Program-made: the position numbers and the translations under genes
The notes under the pieces: model-generated
Seen by the model: only the letters and a program-made list of their open reading frames with translations
Told to the model about the DNA's origin: nothing
The model's database searches: none
Assembly (NCBI RefSeq): GCF_014648055.1
Contig: NZ_BMQJ01000003.1
Span: forward strand, 124,001 to 188,000
Length of the DNA: 64,000 nt
Direction: 5' to 3'
Source: Streptosporangium pseudovulgare
GTDB taxonomy: Bacteria; Actinomycetota; Actinomycetes; Streptosporangiales; Streptosporangiaceae
Shown: positions 33,470-41,730 of the stretch, in pieces
Layout: each line of letters starts with the position of its first letter
Position numbering within the stretch: the first letter of the stretch is position 1

Positions 33470-34462
33470 ATGATCACCGCATTCCTCGCCGCCACCGCTC
33501 TCACGGCGACCCTGGCGGGAGCGCCGCAGGAGTCTCCGGCCCGGCACTGCCCCGACGCCGTACGGCTCCTGCTGAGCATCCGCTCCCTCCTCGGAGCCGG
33601 GATGCCGGACGGCATCCGGAGATGGATCGAGAGCGAGATGCGGGACACGCTCGTCGCCGCCTGCGAGGCCCGCCGGGCGGTTCCGGCCCCCACTCCGCCG
33701 GTGCCCCCGGCCCGCGACTCCGCGCCGCCGGCGCCCCCGGCTCTCGGCTCCGTGCCGCCGTGGGCGCCTCCGCCCTCCACCTCCACGCCGCCGTGGGGGG
33801 TTCCGGGCTCCGGGGACGAACCACCGGAGAAGGTTCCCGGCGCGAGCCCCGCCGGGCCCGGGGCCGCTGATCCGGACGCGATCGGGGCCGTGATACGGGG
33901 TGCGATCGGGGCCGTGACCCCGGGTGCGGCCGAGGACGGCCCGTCCCATGAGACAGGCGGCCCATCCGGCGAGGCGGGGAAGCCCGGCCTTTCGCCCGGC
34001 CCCTCGTCCGTCATCTCCCCGCGGCCGCGCCCCGTCTCACCCGCCCCCTCTCCGCGGTCGCGCCGCACCCCACCCGGCCGGACGGCCGTGGCCGCCGCCC
34101 TCCGCCAGCTCGGCAGGCCGTACGTCTGGGGAGGCGGATCCGGCGCGGGGCCGACCGGCGGCGGCTTCGACTGCTCGGGGCTCGCCCTGCACGCCTGGTC
34201 CAGGGCGGGCGTCGCGCTCACCCACTACACCGGCAGCCAGTTCAGGCAGGGCCGCCGGGTGCCGTTCTCCCGGCTCCGGGCCGGTGACCTGGTCTTCTTC
34301 GGTGGCGGCACGGGAGACCCCACGCACGTGGGCATCTACGTCAAGGGCGGCGTCATGGTCCACGCCCCCAAGACCGGCGACGTCGTCAGGATGACGAACT
34401 TCGCCGCCTCCCCCTACTACCGAGCCCGCTACCGAGGAGCCGTTCGCCCGGGCCCTCGGTGA
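33470..34462 (+). CDS. Secreted NlpC/P60 family peptidoglycan endopeptidase
   Basis: A 330-residue protein. A short signal peptide (MITAFLAATALTATLAGAP) is followed by a Cys-containing helical segment and a long Pro/Ala/Gly-rich linker. The C-terminal NlpC/P60 domain has the catalytic Cys235 in GGGFDCSGLALHAW, His286 in DPTHVGIYV and the third polar residue in MVHAPKTGD. The family cleaves D-Glu-mDAP type bonds in peptidoglycan stem peptides. The ATG at 33470 has GGGAGG about five bases upstream. The extended linker suggests the enzyme must span or sit in the cell wall. It stands alone ahead of the tRNA gene. Confidence 0.9.
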   Translation: MITAFLAATALTATLAGAPQESPARHCPDAVRLLLSIRSLLGAGMPDGIRRWIESEMRDTLVAACEARRAVPAPTPPVPPARDSAPPAPPALGSVPPWAPPPSTSTPPWGVPGSGDEPPEKVPGASPAGPGAADPDAIGAVIRGAIGAVTPGAAEDGPSHETGGPSGEAGKPGLSPGPSSVISPRPRPVSPAPSPRSRRTPPGRTAVAAALRQLGRPYVWGGGSGAGPTGGGFDCSGLALHAWSRAGVALTHYTGSQFRQGRRVPFSRLRAGDLVFFGGGTGDPTHVGIYVKGGVMVHAPKTGDVVRMTNFAASPYYRARYRGAVRPGPR

Positions 34463-34574
34463 CGCCATCCGCCCGCCAGACGCCCGCCAGACCAAGCCGT
34501 TCGCCTCCTGTGATCTCCCCTCCGCGCTTCGAGTGTCGGTCCACCTCCAGAACCTGGTAATCTTTCACTCGTTG

Positions 34575-34646
34575 GCCCCCTTAGCTCAGGGGATAGAGCA
34601 CCGGCCTCCGGAGCCGGGAGCGCAAGTTCGAATCTTGCAGGGGGCA
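34575..34646 (+). tRNA. tRNA-Arg (anticodon CCG)
   Basis: A 72-nt cloverleaf. The acceptor stem is GCCCCCT/AGGGGGC with discriminator A. The D stem is GCTC/GAGC and the anticodon stem CCGGC/GCCGG encloses loop CTCCGGA, giving anticodon CCG. The variable loop is four bases and the T arm is GCAAG-TTCGAAT-CTTGC. The 3' CCA is not encoded. It reads the Arg codon CGG. A terminator hairpin and a serine-recombinase remnant follow, marking it as a likely integration site. Confidence 0.95.
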
Positions 34647-34672
34647 CACAGCAAAAGGGAAGCATCTCCCGA

Positions 34673-34700
34673 CGCCGATCCGCCACCAGGCGGGTCGGCG
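34673..34700 (+). terminator. Terminator of tRNA-Arg
   Basis: A 12-bp stem with one G-T wobble (CGCCGATCCGCC at 34673-34684, pairing with 34689-34700) and a four-base loop is followed by a T-rich stretch. It lies 26 bases after the tRNA. Confidence 0.75.
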
Positions 34701-35020
34701 ATTTGCTTTGTAGGCGCCTGGATCGCGGGCACGTCGTCCTCCTTGCCGGTGATCCTGATCAGAACCTGGCGGGCGCCGTACCGACAGCGAATCTTCAGGT
34801 GGAAGGCGTCGAAGAGCCGGTGCCGCGGATCTTCCGCGGCGCCGTGGCCATACCGGCGGCCGTGGGGGTTCATCGAGGAGGCCGAGGCCTTCCGTGGGCC
34901 GCGGTTTGCCGACCAGGGCGTTCCGCTCTTCTGACTTCGCCTTGCGGGCCCGGGCCGGGTCCGCGTACCGGCGCCGGAGCCGCTCACGGGAGCCCCGATC
35001 GATCTCGTCGTCGCCGGGGT
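34700..35020 (-). pseudogene. Frameshifted C-terminal remnant of a site-specific serine recombinase
   Basis: On the minus strand, one frame (about 35015-34865) reads DDEIDRGSRERLRRRYADPA and then GLGLLDEPP. The next frame (about 34867-34700) continues GHGAAEDPRHRLFDAFHLKI and ends near EDDVPAIQ. Together they follow the order of the C-terminal part of large actinomycete serine recombinases/integrases: a DDEID-R-W-R helix, an ARF-like coiled region, LLDELP, and then P-E-D-L-x-R-x-L-F-D-A-F-x-L. A frameshift near 34866 and absence of the catalytic N-terminal domain show it is dead. Its 3' end points at tRNA-Arg about 55 bp away. The match is from memory of the family, so the exact boundaries are approximate. 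Confidence 0.6.
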
Positions 35021-35193
35021 CCGGCCCGCTTCCGGGTGAACGGCCATACTCCAGATCGCGGTCGGTGACGGCCCGCGGGGCGGCTTCGCGATCGAGGCCG
35101 GCGACGCGGAACGTCGCCCCGCCGGCCGGACGAGGAGGCGACGGGCGGGTCTCGATCCCGGTGACCTCGGGATACAAGAGCCGCAGAGTTCGC

Positions 35194-35235
35194 CCGGTTG
35201 CCGGCCATGGCGGTTCCGCCATGGCCGGCAACCGG
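35194..35235. repeat. Perfect 20-bp inverted repeat with 2-base loop
   Basis: CCGGTTGCCGGCCATGGCGG (35194-35213) is followed by TT and its exact complement (35216-35235). It lies between the recombinase remnant and the sialidase promoter, with no T run. Confidence 0.85.
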
Positions 35236-35315
35236 CCTGTCCGGCGATTTTCGGTTACCGGCAGGGCAACGTCTGATTGTTGTTGTTCGGAACCCGTGAC
35301 TTTCGCGCAGGAGTG

Positions 35316-35344
35316 TTGACAGTCGTCCGAGGCCGTTTTAGCTT
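35316..35344 (+). promoter_or_regulatory. Promoter of the sialidase-hexosaminidase gene
   Basis: TTGACA (35316-35321) and TAGCTT (35339-35344) are separated by exactly 17 bases. This is the closest match to a housekeeping sigma promoter in the window. It predicts transcription starting near 35351, at the edge of the palindromic operator. Confidence 0.75.
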
Positions 35345-35350
35345 CGACAG

Positions 35351-35368
35351 ATGTCAGACGTCTGATGT
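35351..35368. promoter_or_regulatory. Palindromic operator at the sialidase transcription start
   Basis: ATGTCAGACGTCTGATGT contains the perfect 12-bp dyad TCAGACGTCTGA directly downstream of the -10 box. Its length and symmetry suit a GntR/FadR-type dimeric repressor; the LacI operator further downstream is different. No gene for a cognate GntR regulator is present in the window. Confidence 0.65.
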
Positions 35369-35409
35369 CCGCCACAGTGAATGCGATCCCCGCGGAAGCG
35401 AGTCCCCCC

Positions 35410-38400
35410 GTGAAACGCAGACTTCCCCTGGCGTCAATCGCTGCCGTCGCGTTGGTGACAGTGTCGCTGTCGCCCGCCCGAGCCGAACCTCTCCGGGCCG
35501 CACCCGTCCATGCGCAGACCGTTCTCCCGAGGACGACACCACCCGGAGGAGAGATCCGTACGACCCGGACGGTCGATCTGGCCACCAGCCAGGACGGCCA
35601 GTACCGCCAATACCGCATTCCCGCGATGGTGGTGACGAGATCCGGCACCATCGTCGCGTCGTACGACGGCCGGCATACCGTGGCCGACCTGCCGTCGAAC
35701 ATCGACAATCTCGTGCGTATCAGCCGTGACGGCGGGAACACCTGGTCGGCGCAGCGGGTCAACCGCTCCGGAGAATATCCGGCCGGCTTCGGTGATCCGT
35801 CGCTGGCCTACAATCCCGCGACCAACCGGATATTCCTGTTCTACGCGGCGTCACTTCGCACCGGATTCGTCGCGAGCCGTACGGGAACCGACCACAACGA
35901 TCCGTACGTGGTGCAGGCCGACTACAGCTATTCCGACGACGACGGGCAGACCTGGAAGACCAAGCGAATCACCGACCAGGTCAAGGACCCGTCCTGGGGC
36001 GGCATCTTCGCCTCGTCCGGCCGTGGGCTCTATGTTTCCGCCGGCCGCTACAAGGGCCGGATCGTCCAGCAGTACAACGTCCTGAAAAGCGGCCAGGTCT
36101 ATGCCGTGAGCGCGTGGACCGACGACAACGGGGAAACCTGGCATCACGGCGACCTGATCGGCCCGGGAACCAACGAGAACAAGGTCACCGACACGTCGAC
36201 CGGTGACCTCCTGCTCAATGTCCGAGCGAATCCCTACAGGTTGCGGGCCGTCTCCACCGATGGCGGCCGGACCTACTCGCCGCTGACGCGGGACACGGCG
36301 CTGCGTGACCCCAATGACAACGGCTCGATCATGCGGGCCTACCCGAACGCCCCGGCCGGGGATCCGAGGTCCCGCTGGTTGATCTCCACCAACAACGACG
36401 ATCCGCAGATCCGGATGAACACCACTGTCCGGCTGTCCTGCGACGACGGACAGACCTGGCCCATCTCCAAGGTCCTCGACCCGGGAGCGTCCGCATACTC
36501 CACGGCGGACATGCTCGCTGACGGACAGGTGGGTGTCCTCTACGAACGCGAGGGCTACGCAAAGATCACCTTCGCGTCGTTCCCGGTCAGCGAACTCGAC
36601 GGCCTGTGCGCACCCATCGCCATCCCGGCCGGTACGGCGCTGACGGCCGACGCCACCACCATCGTGCCGGTCACCGTGACCAACCAGCAGAACGACACGC
36701 TGCCGGCGGGGGCCATCGCCCTGGGCGGTCTCGACGGCGTTTCCGGTACCGCCGCGACGCCTGCCGTCGAGCCGGGCCGGTCGATCACGCTCGACGTGCC
36801 CGTCAGAGTCGGCAAGGACGTACCGGTACGGTCGATCCGGCTGACCGGCGTCTACACCGCCGGGGGGAAGAGTTCCACCACCGTCCAGGCGGCCACCATC
36901 CAGCCGCCGGCCGGCCCCGTGACCACGGTGTACCGCGACACCGCGACCCACGCCTTCACCGGCAGGGAACTGATCGATGTCACCCCTGACCTGGCGAAGG
37001 TGCGCGCCCTGGACAACGGATCCGTCTCGGTCACCTTCACCACGACGAACGCGAACCAGACGCTCCCCCAGGTACTGTTCGGCGCCTCCCGGAACGGGGT
37101 GGACGACCACGAGTTCCTGATCACGATCAACTCCGGTGGCAGGCCCTACTTCGAGATCCGGCCGTCGCGCGCGCAGGGGTACCTCGCCAATCACCAGAGC
37201 CAGGTCAACGTCGCCGACGGCAGGGAGCACACGGTCGAGCTGCGGGCCGGCGGCGGGCAGACCACCTTCTGGCTCGACGGCGTGAAGCTCTACACCGCCC
37301 CGCGTCAGGTCTTCTTCTCCGCGCTCACCAACCTGGAGAACATGACGCTGGGCGGTGTCCACTTCAAGACCGGCAAGGACTCGGCCCCCACCGATCAGTG
37401 GTTCTTCACCGGCACCATCAGCGAGGTGCGGATCGCCACCACGGCGCCTCCGGCGTCCGGGCCGGCCCCGGCACCCGCAGTGAAGATCGAGCCCGTCCTC
37501 GACGTCTACCGGTACAACGCGCCGCCCGGACTCGGTATCAAGGACCAGGCGTCGTACATGGTCCGCGTCACCAACACCGGGAACGTGCCGCTGACCTCGC
37601 TCACCACCACCGGGAACATCGACCTGAGCGGCTGCGCCTCGAGCCGTCTCGCACCGGGGGACGACATCGTCTGCCGGAGCAGGACCCACACCTTCACCCA
37701 GAATGACGTCGACGCCCGCGCGTACACGCCTTCGGTCACGGTGAACGCGACCGCCGACGGCCGGCCGTTCACCGCCTCGGACACCGGCGGGACGCTTGCA
37801 CTGCCCGCGCCGTTCCAGCTCCCGCCCGCGCCCGCGCCGGCACCGGGACCGGTCGACGGTTGCGGGACGCCGGCCCGCCCGGTGGGCGTCAAGGCCAACA
37901 GCGAGGAGTCTTTCGCCCACTACGGGGCGGAGGACACGCCGGCCACGAATGTCATCGACGGCAACAGCGGAACCTTCTGGAGCTCCGGCTGGTCGTACGG
38001 CACCCGGGAGTTCCCGAACGCCATCGTCCTCGACCTGGGCGCGTCCGCGAAGGTATGCGCGCTGAACTACCTGCCCAGGCAGAGCAACACCAACGGCAAC
38101 ATCGGCGACTACCGCGTCTACGTCTCCGACGCCCCGGACGACTTCGGCGAGCCGGTCGTCGGCGGGGCCTTCGTGTCCGGTACGGCCGCGCAGACCGTGT
38201 ACCTGCCGAAGGCGAAGAACGGCAGGTACGTCAAGCTCGCCGCCTACGGCGACATCGGTGCGAACAACACGCAGACCACCACGGCGGCCGAGCTTTCGGT
38301 GCGGGTGGTGGGCCGATCCGCGCTTCCGGCGGTGATCCCCGCTCCGACGTCCATGGCCGCCGGTCCGGGCCCCGGCTTCGAGCTGAAGCCGGACACGCCG

Positions 38401-39996
38401 ATCCTCACCGACGCCGCAACGAGGGAGCAGGGCGCGTACCTGGCGTCGATCCTGGCTCCGGCGACCGGCTTCCACCTGGCCGCCGGCCCCATGGTGAAGG
38501 GCGTGGGGAAGAAGCCGGCCGCCGTCACCCTCTCAGCGGCGGGATCCGCCGACCTGGGAGAGCAGGGCTACACGCTCACGGCGGACCACAAGGGCGTTCT
38601 GATCACCGGCCACACGGCCGAAGGCGTGTTCAACGGCGTCCAGACGCTGCGTCAGCTGCTCCCGCCGCAGATCAACGCCCCCACCGTGCGGCAGGGAGCC
38701 TGGACGGTGCCCGCCGTCCGCGTCTCCGACACACCCCGCTTCCCGGTGCGCGGAGCGATGCTGGACGTCGGCCGCCGGTTCTACCCGGTGACCGACGTGA
38801 AACGACTGCTGGACCACATGGCGGCCTACAAGCTGAACTCCTTCCATTTCCACCTGACCGAGGACCAGGGATGGCGTATCGCCATCGACGCGTATCCCGC
38901 GCTGACCCAGGTCGGTGGGTCCGGACAGAGCGGGATCAAGCCCGGCACCGTTGACAACGGCGTGGCCGGGCCGTGGTTCTACACGAAAGAGCAGTACCGC
39001 GAGATCGTCGATTACGCGAAGGCCCGCTTCATCCAGGTGATCCCGGAAATCGACGGACCCGGCCACATGGGTGCGGCGATGGCCTCGGTGGCCGGACTGA
39101 ACTGCAACGACACGGTCATCCCGGTCTACACCGCCTTCAATCGCGGACCGAACCTCTGCCTGAAGGACGACCGGCATCTGGCCGGTATCAAGGAGTTCCT
39201 CACCGCGGTTCTGGCCGACGTCGCGGGCCAGAACCCGACCAGTGACTACATCCACGTCGGCGGCGATGAGGCGGACGGCACCCCGAACGCCCAATACCGG
39301 GCCTACACCGAGATCGCCAATCAGGCGGTGGCCGCGGCCGGCAAGAAGGTCATGGCGTGGAACACCTGGGCGAGCGGCGAGGCCCTGCCGGAAGGCGCGG
39401 TACTCCACAACTACGGACAGGAGAACGGCGAGTTGGGCCTGGCGGCCGGCGTGCGCACGGCCCTGGCCAACGGCAACAGAATCCTGATGTCGCCGGCCGA
39501 CCATACCTATCTCGATATCAAGTACGACAGCTCGGTGCCCTACGGCCTCACCTGGATTCAGGGCCGCTACCTGGACCTCGCCAGGGCCTACCGATGGGAC
39601 CCGAACACCGTCGTTCCCGACCCGGATGGTTCGGGGCGGCTGGAGGTCTCGGACGAGCAGATCTACGGTGTCGAGCTGGCGCTCTGGGCGGACGCCACCA
39701 ACCAGAACGGCCCGACGACCCCGTGGAGCGACGACAAGCCGTTCGACCCGGTGTCGAAGTACATGGACACCATGTTGTTCCCGCGTCTTCCGGCGGTGGC
39801 GGAGGTGGCGTGGAGCGCCAGGCTCGACCGGCAAGGTGACCCGTCGCTCTTCGAGGACTTCCAGAGCCGGGTGGCTCAGCATGCGCTCGGCTGGGAGTAC
39901 GCGGGCATCCGGTACTACCGGGCTCCCGACGTGCCGTGGCTGCCCGCCGTGTCCGTCTCCGGGAAACAGGCCGTTACCGGCGGCCGGATGCACTGA
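35410..39996 (+). CDS. Secreted bifunctional GH33 sialidase - CBM40 - CBM32 - GH20 beta-N-acetylhexosaminidase
   Basis: About 1,528 residues, in order: signal peptide (KRRLPLASIAAVALVTVSLS); GH33 sialidase (about 45-395) with the Arg-triad motif YRIPAMVV and five Asp boxes (SRDGGNTW, SDDDGQTW, TDDNGETW, STDGGRTY, SCDDGQTW); a lectin-like CBM40-type domain (about 505-675); an Ig-like segment; an F5/8C (CBM32-like) module (about 820-967); a GH20b domain; and GH20 catalytic domain with Asp1286-Glu1287 in HVGGDEADG. One chain should thus remove terminal sialic acid and then GlcNAc/GalNAc. The GTG at 35410 is chosen because an ATG at 35365 sits inside the operator and nearly at the transcription start. 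GC content looks lower than in the left half of the window, consistent with acquisition. Confidence 0.88.
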   Translation: MKRRLPLASIAAVALVTVSLSPARAEPLRAAPVHAQTVLPRTTPPGGEIRTTRTVDLATSQDGQYRQYRIPAMVVTRSGTIVASYDGRHTVADLPSNIDNLVRISRDGGNTWSAQRVNRSGEYPAGFGDPSLAYNPATNRIFLFYAASLRTGFVASRTGTDHNDPYVVQADYSYSDDDGQTWKTKRITDQVKDPSWGGIFASSGRGLYVSAGRYKGRIVQQYNVLKSGQVYAVSAWTDDNGETWHHGDLIGPGTNENKVTDTSTGDLLLNVRANPYRLRAVSTDGGRTYSPLTRDTALRDPNDNGSIMRAYPNAPAGDPRSRWLISTNNDDPQIRMNTTVRLSCDDGQTWPISKVLDPGASAYSTADMLADGQVGVLYEREGYAKITFASFPVSELDGLCAPIAIPAGTALTADATTIVPVTVTNQQNDTLPAGAIALGGLDGVSGTAATPAVEPGRSITLDVPVRVGKDVPVRSIRLTGVYTAGGKSSTTVQAATIQPPAGPVTTVYRDTATHAFTGRELIDVTPDLAKVRALDNGSVSVTFTTTNANQTLPQVLFGASRNGVDDHEFLITINSGGRPYFEIRPSRAQGYLANHQSQVNVADGREHTVELRAGGGQTTFWLDGVKLYTAPRQVFFSALTNLENMTLGGVHFKTGKDSAPTDQWFFTGTISEVRIATTAPPASGPAPAPAVKIEPVLDVYRYNAPPGLGIKDQASYMVRVTNTGNVPLTSLTTTGNIDLSGCASSRLAPGDDIVCRSRTHTFTQNDVDARAYTPSVTVNATADGRPFTASDTGGTLALPAPFQLPPAPAPAPGPVDGCGTPARPVGVKANSEESFAHYGAEDTPATNVIDGNSGTFWSSGWSYGTREFPNAIVLDLGASAKVCALNYLPRQSNTNGNIGDYRVYVSDAPDDFGEPVVGGAFVSGTAAQTVYLPKAKNGRYVKLAAYGDIGANNTQTTTAAELSVRVVGRSALPAVIPAPTSMAAGPGPGFELKPDTPILTDAATREQGAYLASILAPATGFHLAAGPMVKGVGKKPAAVTLSAAGSADLGEQGYTLTADHKGVLITGHTAEGVFNGVQTLRQLLPPQINAPTVRQGAWTVPAVRVSDTPRFPVRGAMLDVGRRFYPVTDVKRLLDHMAAYKLNSFHFHLTEDQGWRIAIDAYPALTQVGGSGQSGIKPGTVDNGVAGPWFYTKEQYREIVDYAKARFIQVIPEIDGPGHMGAAMASVAGLNCNDTVIPVYTAFNRGPNLCLKDDRHLAGIKEFLTAVLADVAGQNPTSDYIHVGGDEADGTPNAQYRAYTEIANQAVAAAGKKVMAWNTWASGEALPEGAVLHNYGQENGELGLAAGVRTALANGNRILMSPADHTYLDIKYDSSVPYGLTWIQGRYLDLARAYRWDPNTVVPDPDGSGRLEVSDEQIYGVELALWADATNQNGPTTPWSDDKPFDPVSKYMDTMLFPRLPAVAEVAWSARLDRQGDPSLFEDFQSRVAQHALGWEYAGIRYYRAPDVPWLPAVSVSGKQAVTGGRMH

Positions 39997-40062
39997 CCGC
40001 GGCGGTCGGCAACCATCGTTACCGGCGGCCGGATGCACTGGCCGCGGCGGTCGACAATCACC
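39973..40062. repeat. 45-bp tandem duplication spanning the sialidase stop codon
   Basis: Two adjacent 45-bp copies start at 39973 and 40018, both beginning GTTACCGGCGGCCGGATGCA. They differ at only a few positions. The first copy contains the last codons and stop of the sialidase gene; the second is non-coding. Confidence 0.85.
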
Positions 40063-40396
40063 GACATGTGACCGGCAACGGTGAATTGTTCGAGGGCCTT
40101 CTGGCGTGTGGGACCCGACCGGGATCCACATCGCCAGGAGGCCCCCATGCCCGCTGCCGGACCTCGTCACCCCGAGACGTCCGGCAGCCGATCGCGCCTT
40201 CGCCGGCCGCGCCGTCGTGGGGGCCGTCAGGGATGTGCGGCCGCCCGGCGCTCGTGCTTGGAGCGCCGGAGCCGTGGCACCGGGATGATAGCGGTGCCAT
40301 GAGGGTCTCCACCAGGCATCCACTACGTGGATCGGCGCGGGAAGCAACGGCTGATGGCGTTATCATGACCTGCGAGAGGGGCGGCAGGGGGGACTC
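40063..40396. other. Intergenic region upstream of LacI gene
   Basis: No gene is visible. The region carries the promoter of the LacI-type regulator. GTTATCATGAC at 40359-40369 resembles the operator half-sites found upstream of the GH35 gene, so the regulator may repress itself. A GC-rich inverted region near 40200 could act as terminator for the preceding gene. Confidence 0.4.
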
Positions 40397-41437
40397 ATGA
40401 AGTTGCGGAGCGCGGGTGACGGTGCCGCACGGCCTCCCGCGATGGCCGATGTCGCCCGGGTCGCGGGGGTCTCCCCCCAGACCGTGTCGCGAGCCCTGTC
40501 CGGCCACCCCTCGGTGCAGGAGGAGACGCGGGCGAAGGTCCTGACGGCCGTCGACCAGCTCGGATATCGCAAGAACAACGCCGCGCGGATGCTGTCGTCC
40601 GGTCGCAGCCGCAGCATCGGCGTGGTGATGCAGCAGACCAACTCCTACTCGCGCATCACCTTGATGTACGGCATCGAGAGCGCGGCCCAGGAGGCCGGCT
40701 ACTCGGTCCACACCGCCACCACCGTCTCCCTTGACACCTCCGCCATCGAGGACGCCCTGTCGCGACTGGCCGACCAGGGCGTCGAGGGGGTCATCCTCGC
40801 CGTCCCGCTCATCCACGTGAGCAGGCGGATCGAGCAGCTCACCGGTTCGATGCCCACCGTCACCATCGACGGATCGCGCACCTCCGCCACCGAGGTCGTG
40901 GCCGTCGACCAGGCCCGGGTCGCGCACCTGGCGACCCGGCACCTGCTGGATCTGGGGCACGAGACCGTCTGGCATGTCGCCGGGCCCCGGGCGTGGCTCG
41001 AAGCCGCCAGTCGCGCCCAGTGCTGGCGCGATCTGCTGGAGGCGGAGGGGAGGACGGTCCCGCCCGAGCTGGAGGGGGACTGGTCACCCGAATCCGGCTA
41101 CCGCAACGGCCTCATCCTGGGCAGGATCCCGAATGTCACCGCGGTCTTCGTGGCCAGCGACGAGATGGCGTTCGGCGTCATCCGTGCCCTGCACGAACTC
41201 GGCAGGCGGGTGCCCGGCGACATCTCCGTCGTCGGCGTCGACGACATCGCCCTGGCCCGGTACTGCTCCCCATCGCTCACGACCGTGGCCCAGCCGTTCA
41301 CCCAGATGGGCGCCCTCGCCGTCTCCCACCTGATGCGCCACCTCGCGGATCCCGACGCCACCCCCGAACCCGCGTCCGTCGAGCCCACCCTGATCGTGCG
41401 CGCCAGCACCGCGCCGGCCGGCCGGGGCGACGCGTAG
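40397..41437 (+). CDS. LacI-family transcriptional regulator of the glycosidase locus
   Basis: A 346-residue LacI/GalR regulator. The N-terminal helix-turn-helix is MADVARVAGVSPQTVSRALS and the hinge helix region NNAARMLSSGRSRSIGVVM. A periplasmic-binding-protein-like sugar domain follows, with VEGVILAVPLI, AVDQARVAHLATRHLLDLGH, FVASDEMAFGVIRALHELG and VVGVDDIALARYCSPSLTTV. The ATG at 40397 lies about nine bases after GGCAGGGGGG. It is located between the sialidase fusion and the large GH35-GH20 gene, and an inverted pair of TGTTATCGAT half-sites lies downstream at 41667-41716. It is the probable local repressor, released by a mono- or disaccharide from the glycans. Confidence 0.93.
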   Translation: MKLRSAGDGAARPPAMADVARVAGVSPQTVSRALSGHPSVQEETRAKVLTAVDQLGYRKNNAARMLSSGRSRSIGVVMQQTNSYSRITLMYGIESAAQEAGYSVHTATTVSLDTSAIEDALSRLADQGVEGVILAVPLIHVSRRIEQLTGSMPTVTIDGSRTSATEVVAVDQARVAHLATRHLLDLGHETVWHVAGPRAWLEAASRAQCWRDLLEAEGRTVPPELEGDWSPESGYRNGLILGRIPNVTAVFVASDEMAFGVIRALHELGRRVPGDISVVGVDDIALARYCSPSLTTVAQPFTQMGALAVSHLMRHLADPDATPEPASVEPTLIVRASTAPAGRGDA

Positions 41438-41666
41438 GAGTCGCCGCGCCCGAAGGGGCCGTCCCGCTCTCGTCGGCGGCCCCGCCGGGCCATGGCTCCG
41501 GCCGTGTCCGGTCGGCGCGGCCGATGCCCGCCGTCCTTCCGCAGCCGGAGCGCATCATGCCGCGGCGGCGGAAGGACGGTGAGCACCCGATGCCCCAGCC
41601 GGACCCGGCCTAGTCGATCCGCGCGGTGGAGCCCGGCCGGTCGTCTGGCGCACCAGAGACGATGGG
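41438..41666. other. Intergenic region after LacI gene
   Basis: No gene is seen. GC-rich sequence with complementary tracts (GCCGTCCTTCCGC near 41529 and GCGGAAGGACGG near 41568) forms a strong hairpin that probably terminates lacI-type transcription. Confidence 0.45.
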
Positions 41667-41716
41667 ATCGATAACATCAGCGAAACAAGCCCAGATCAAT
41701 ATCTGGTGTTATCGAT
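41667..41716. promoter_or_regulatory. Inverted pair of LacI-type operator sites
   Basis: ATCGATAACA (41667-41676) and its exact complement TGTTATCGAT (41707-41716) flank a nested dyad CCAGAT-CAAT-ATCTGG (41691-41706). Each half carries the central ATCGAT of LacI-family operators of the TGTTATCGATAACA type. The sites are 44 bp apart centre to centre, suitable for a dimer pair or looped tetramer. They lie about 570 bp before the GH35-GH20 start. Confidence 0.7.
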
Positions 41717-41730
41717 GCCATTCATCTACT

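Noticed and set aside
35365-35409. ATG at 35365 as start of the sialidase fusion.
   Set aside because: It lies inside the operator palindrome only about 14 bases after the predicted transcription start and adds 15 residues before a good signal peptide. Not excluded, but 35410 fits better.
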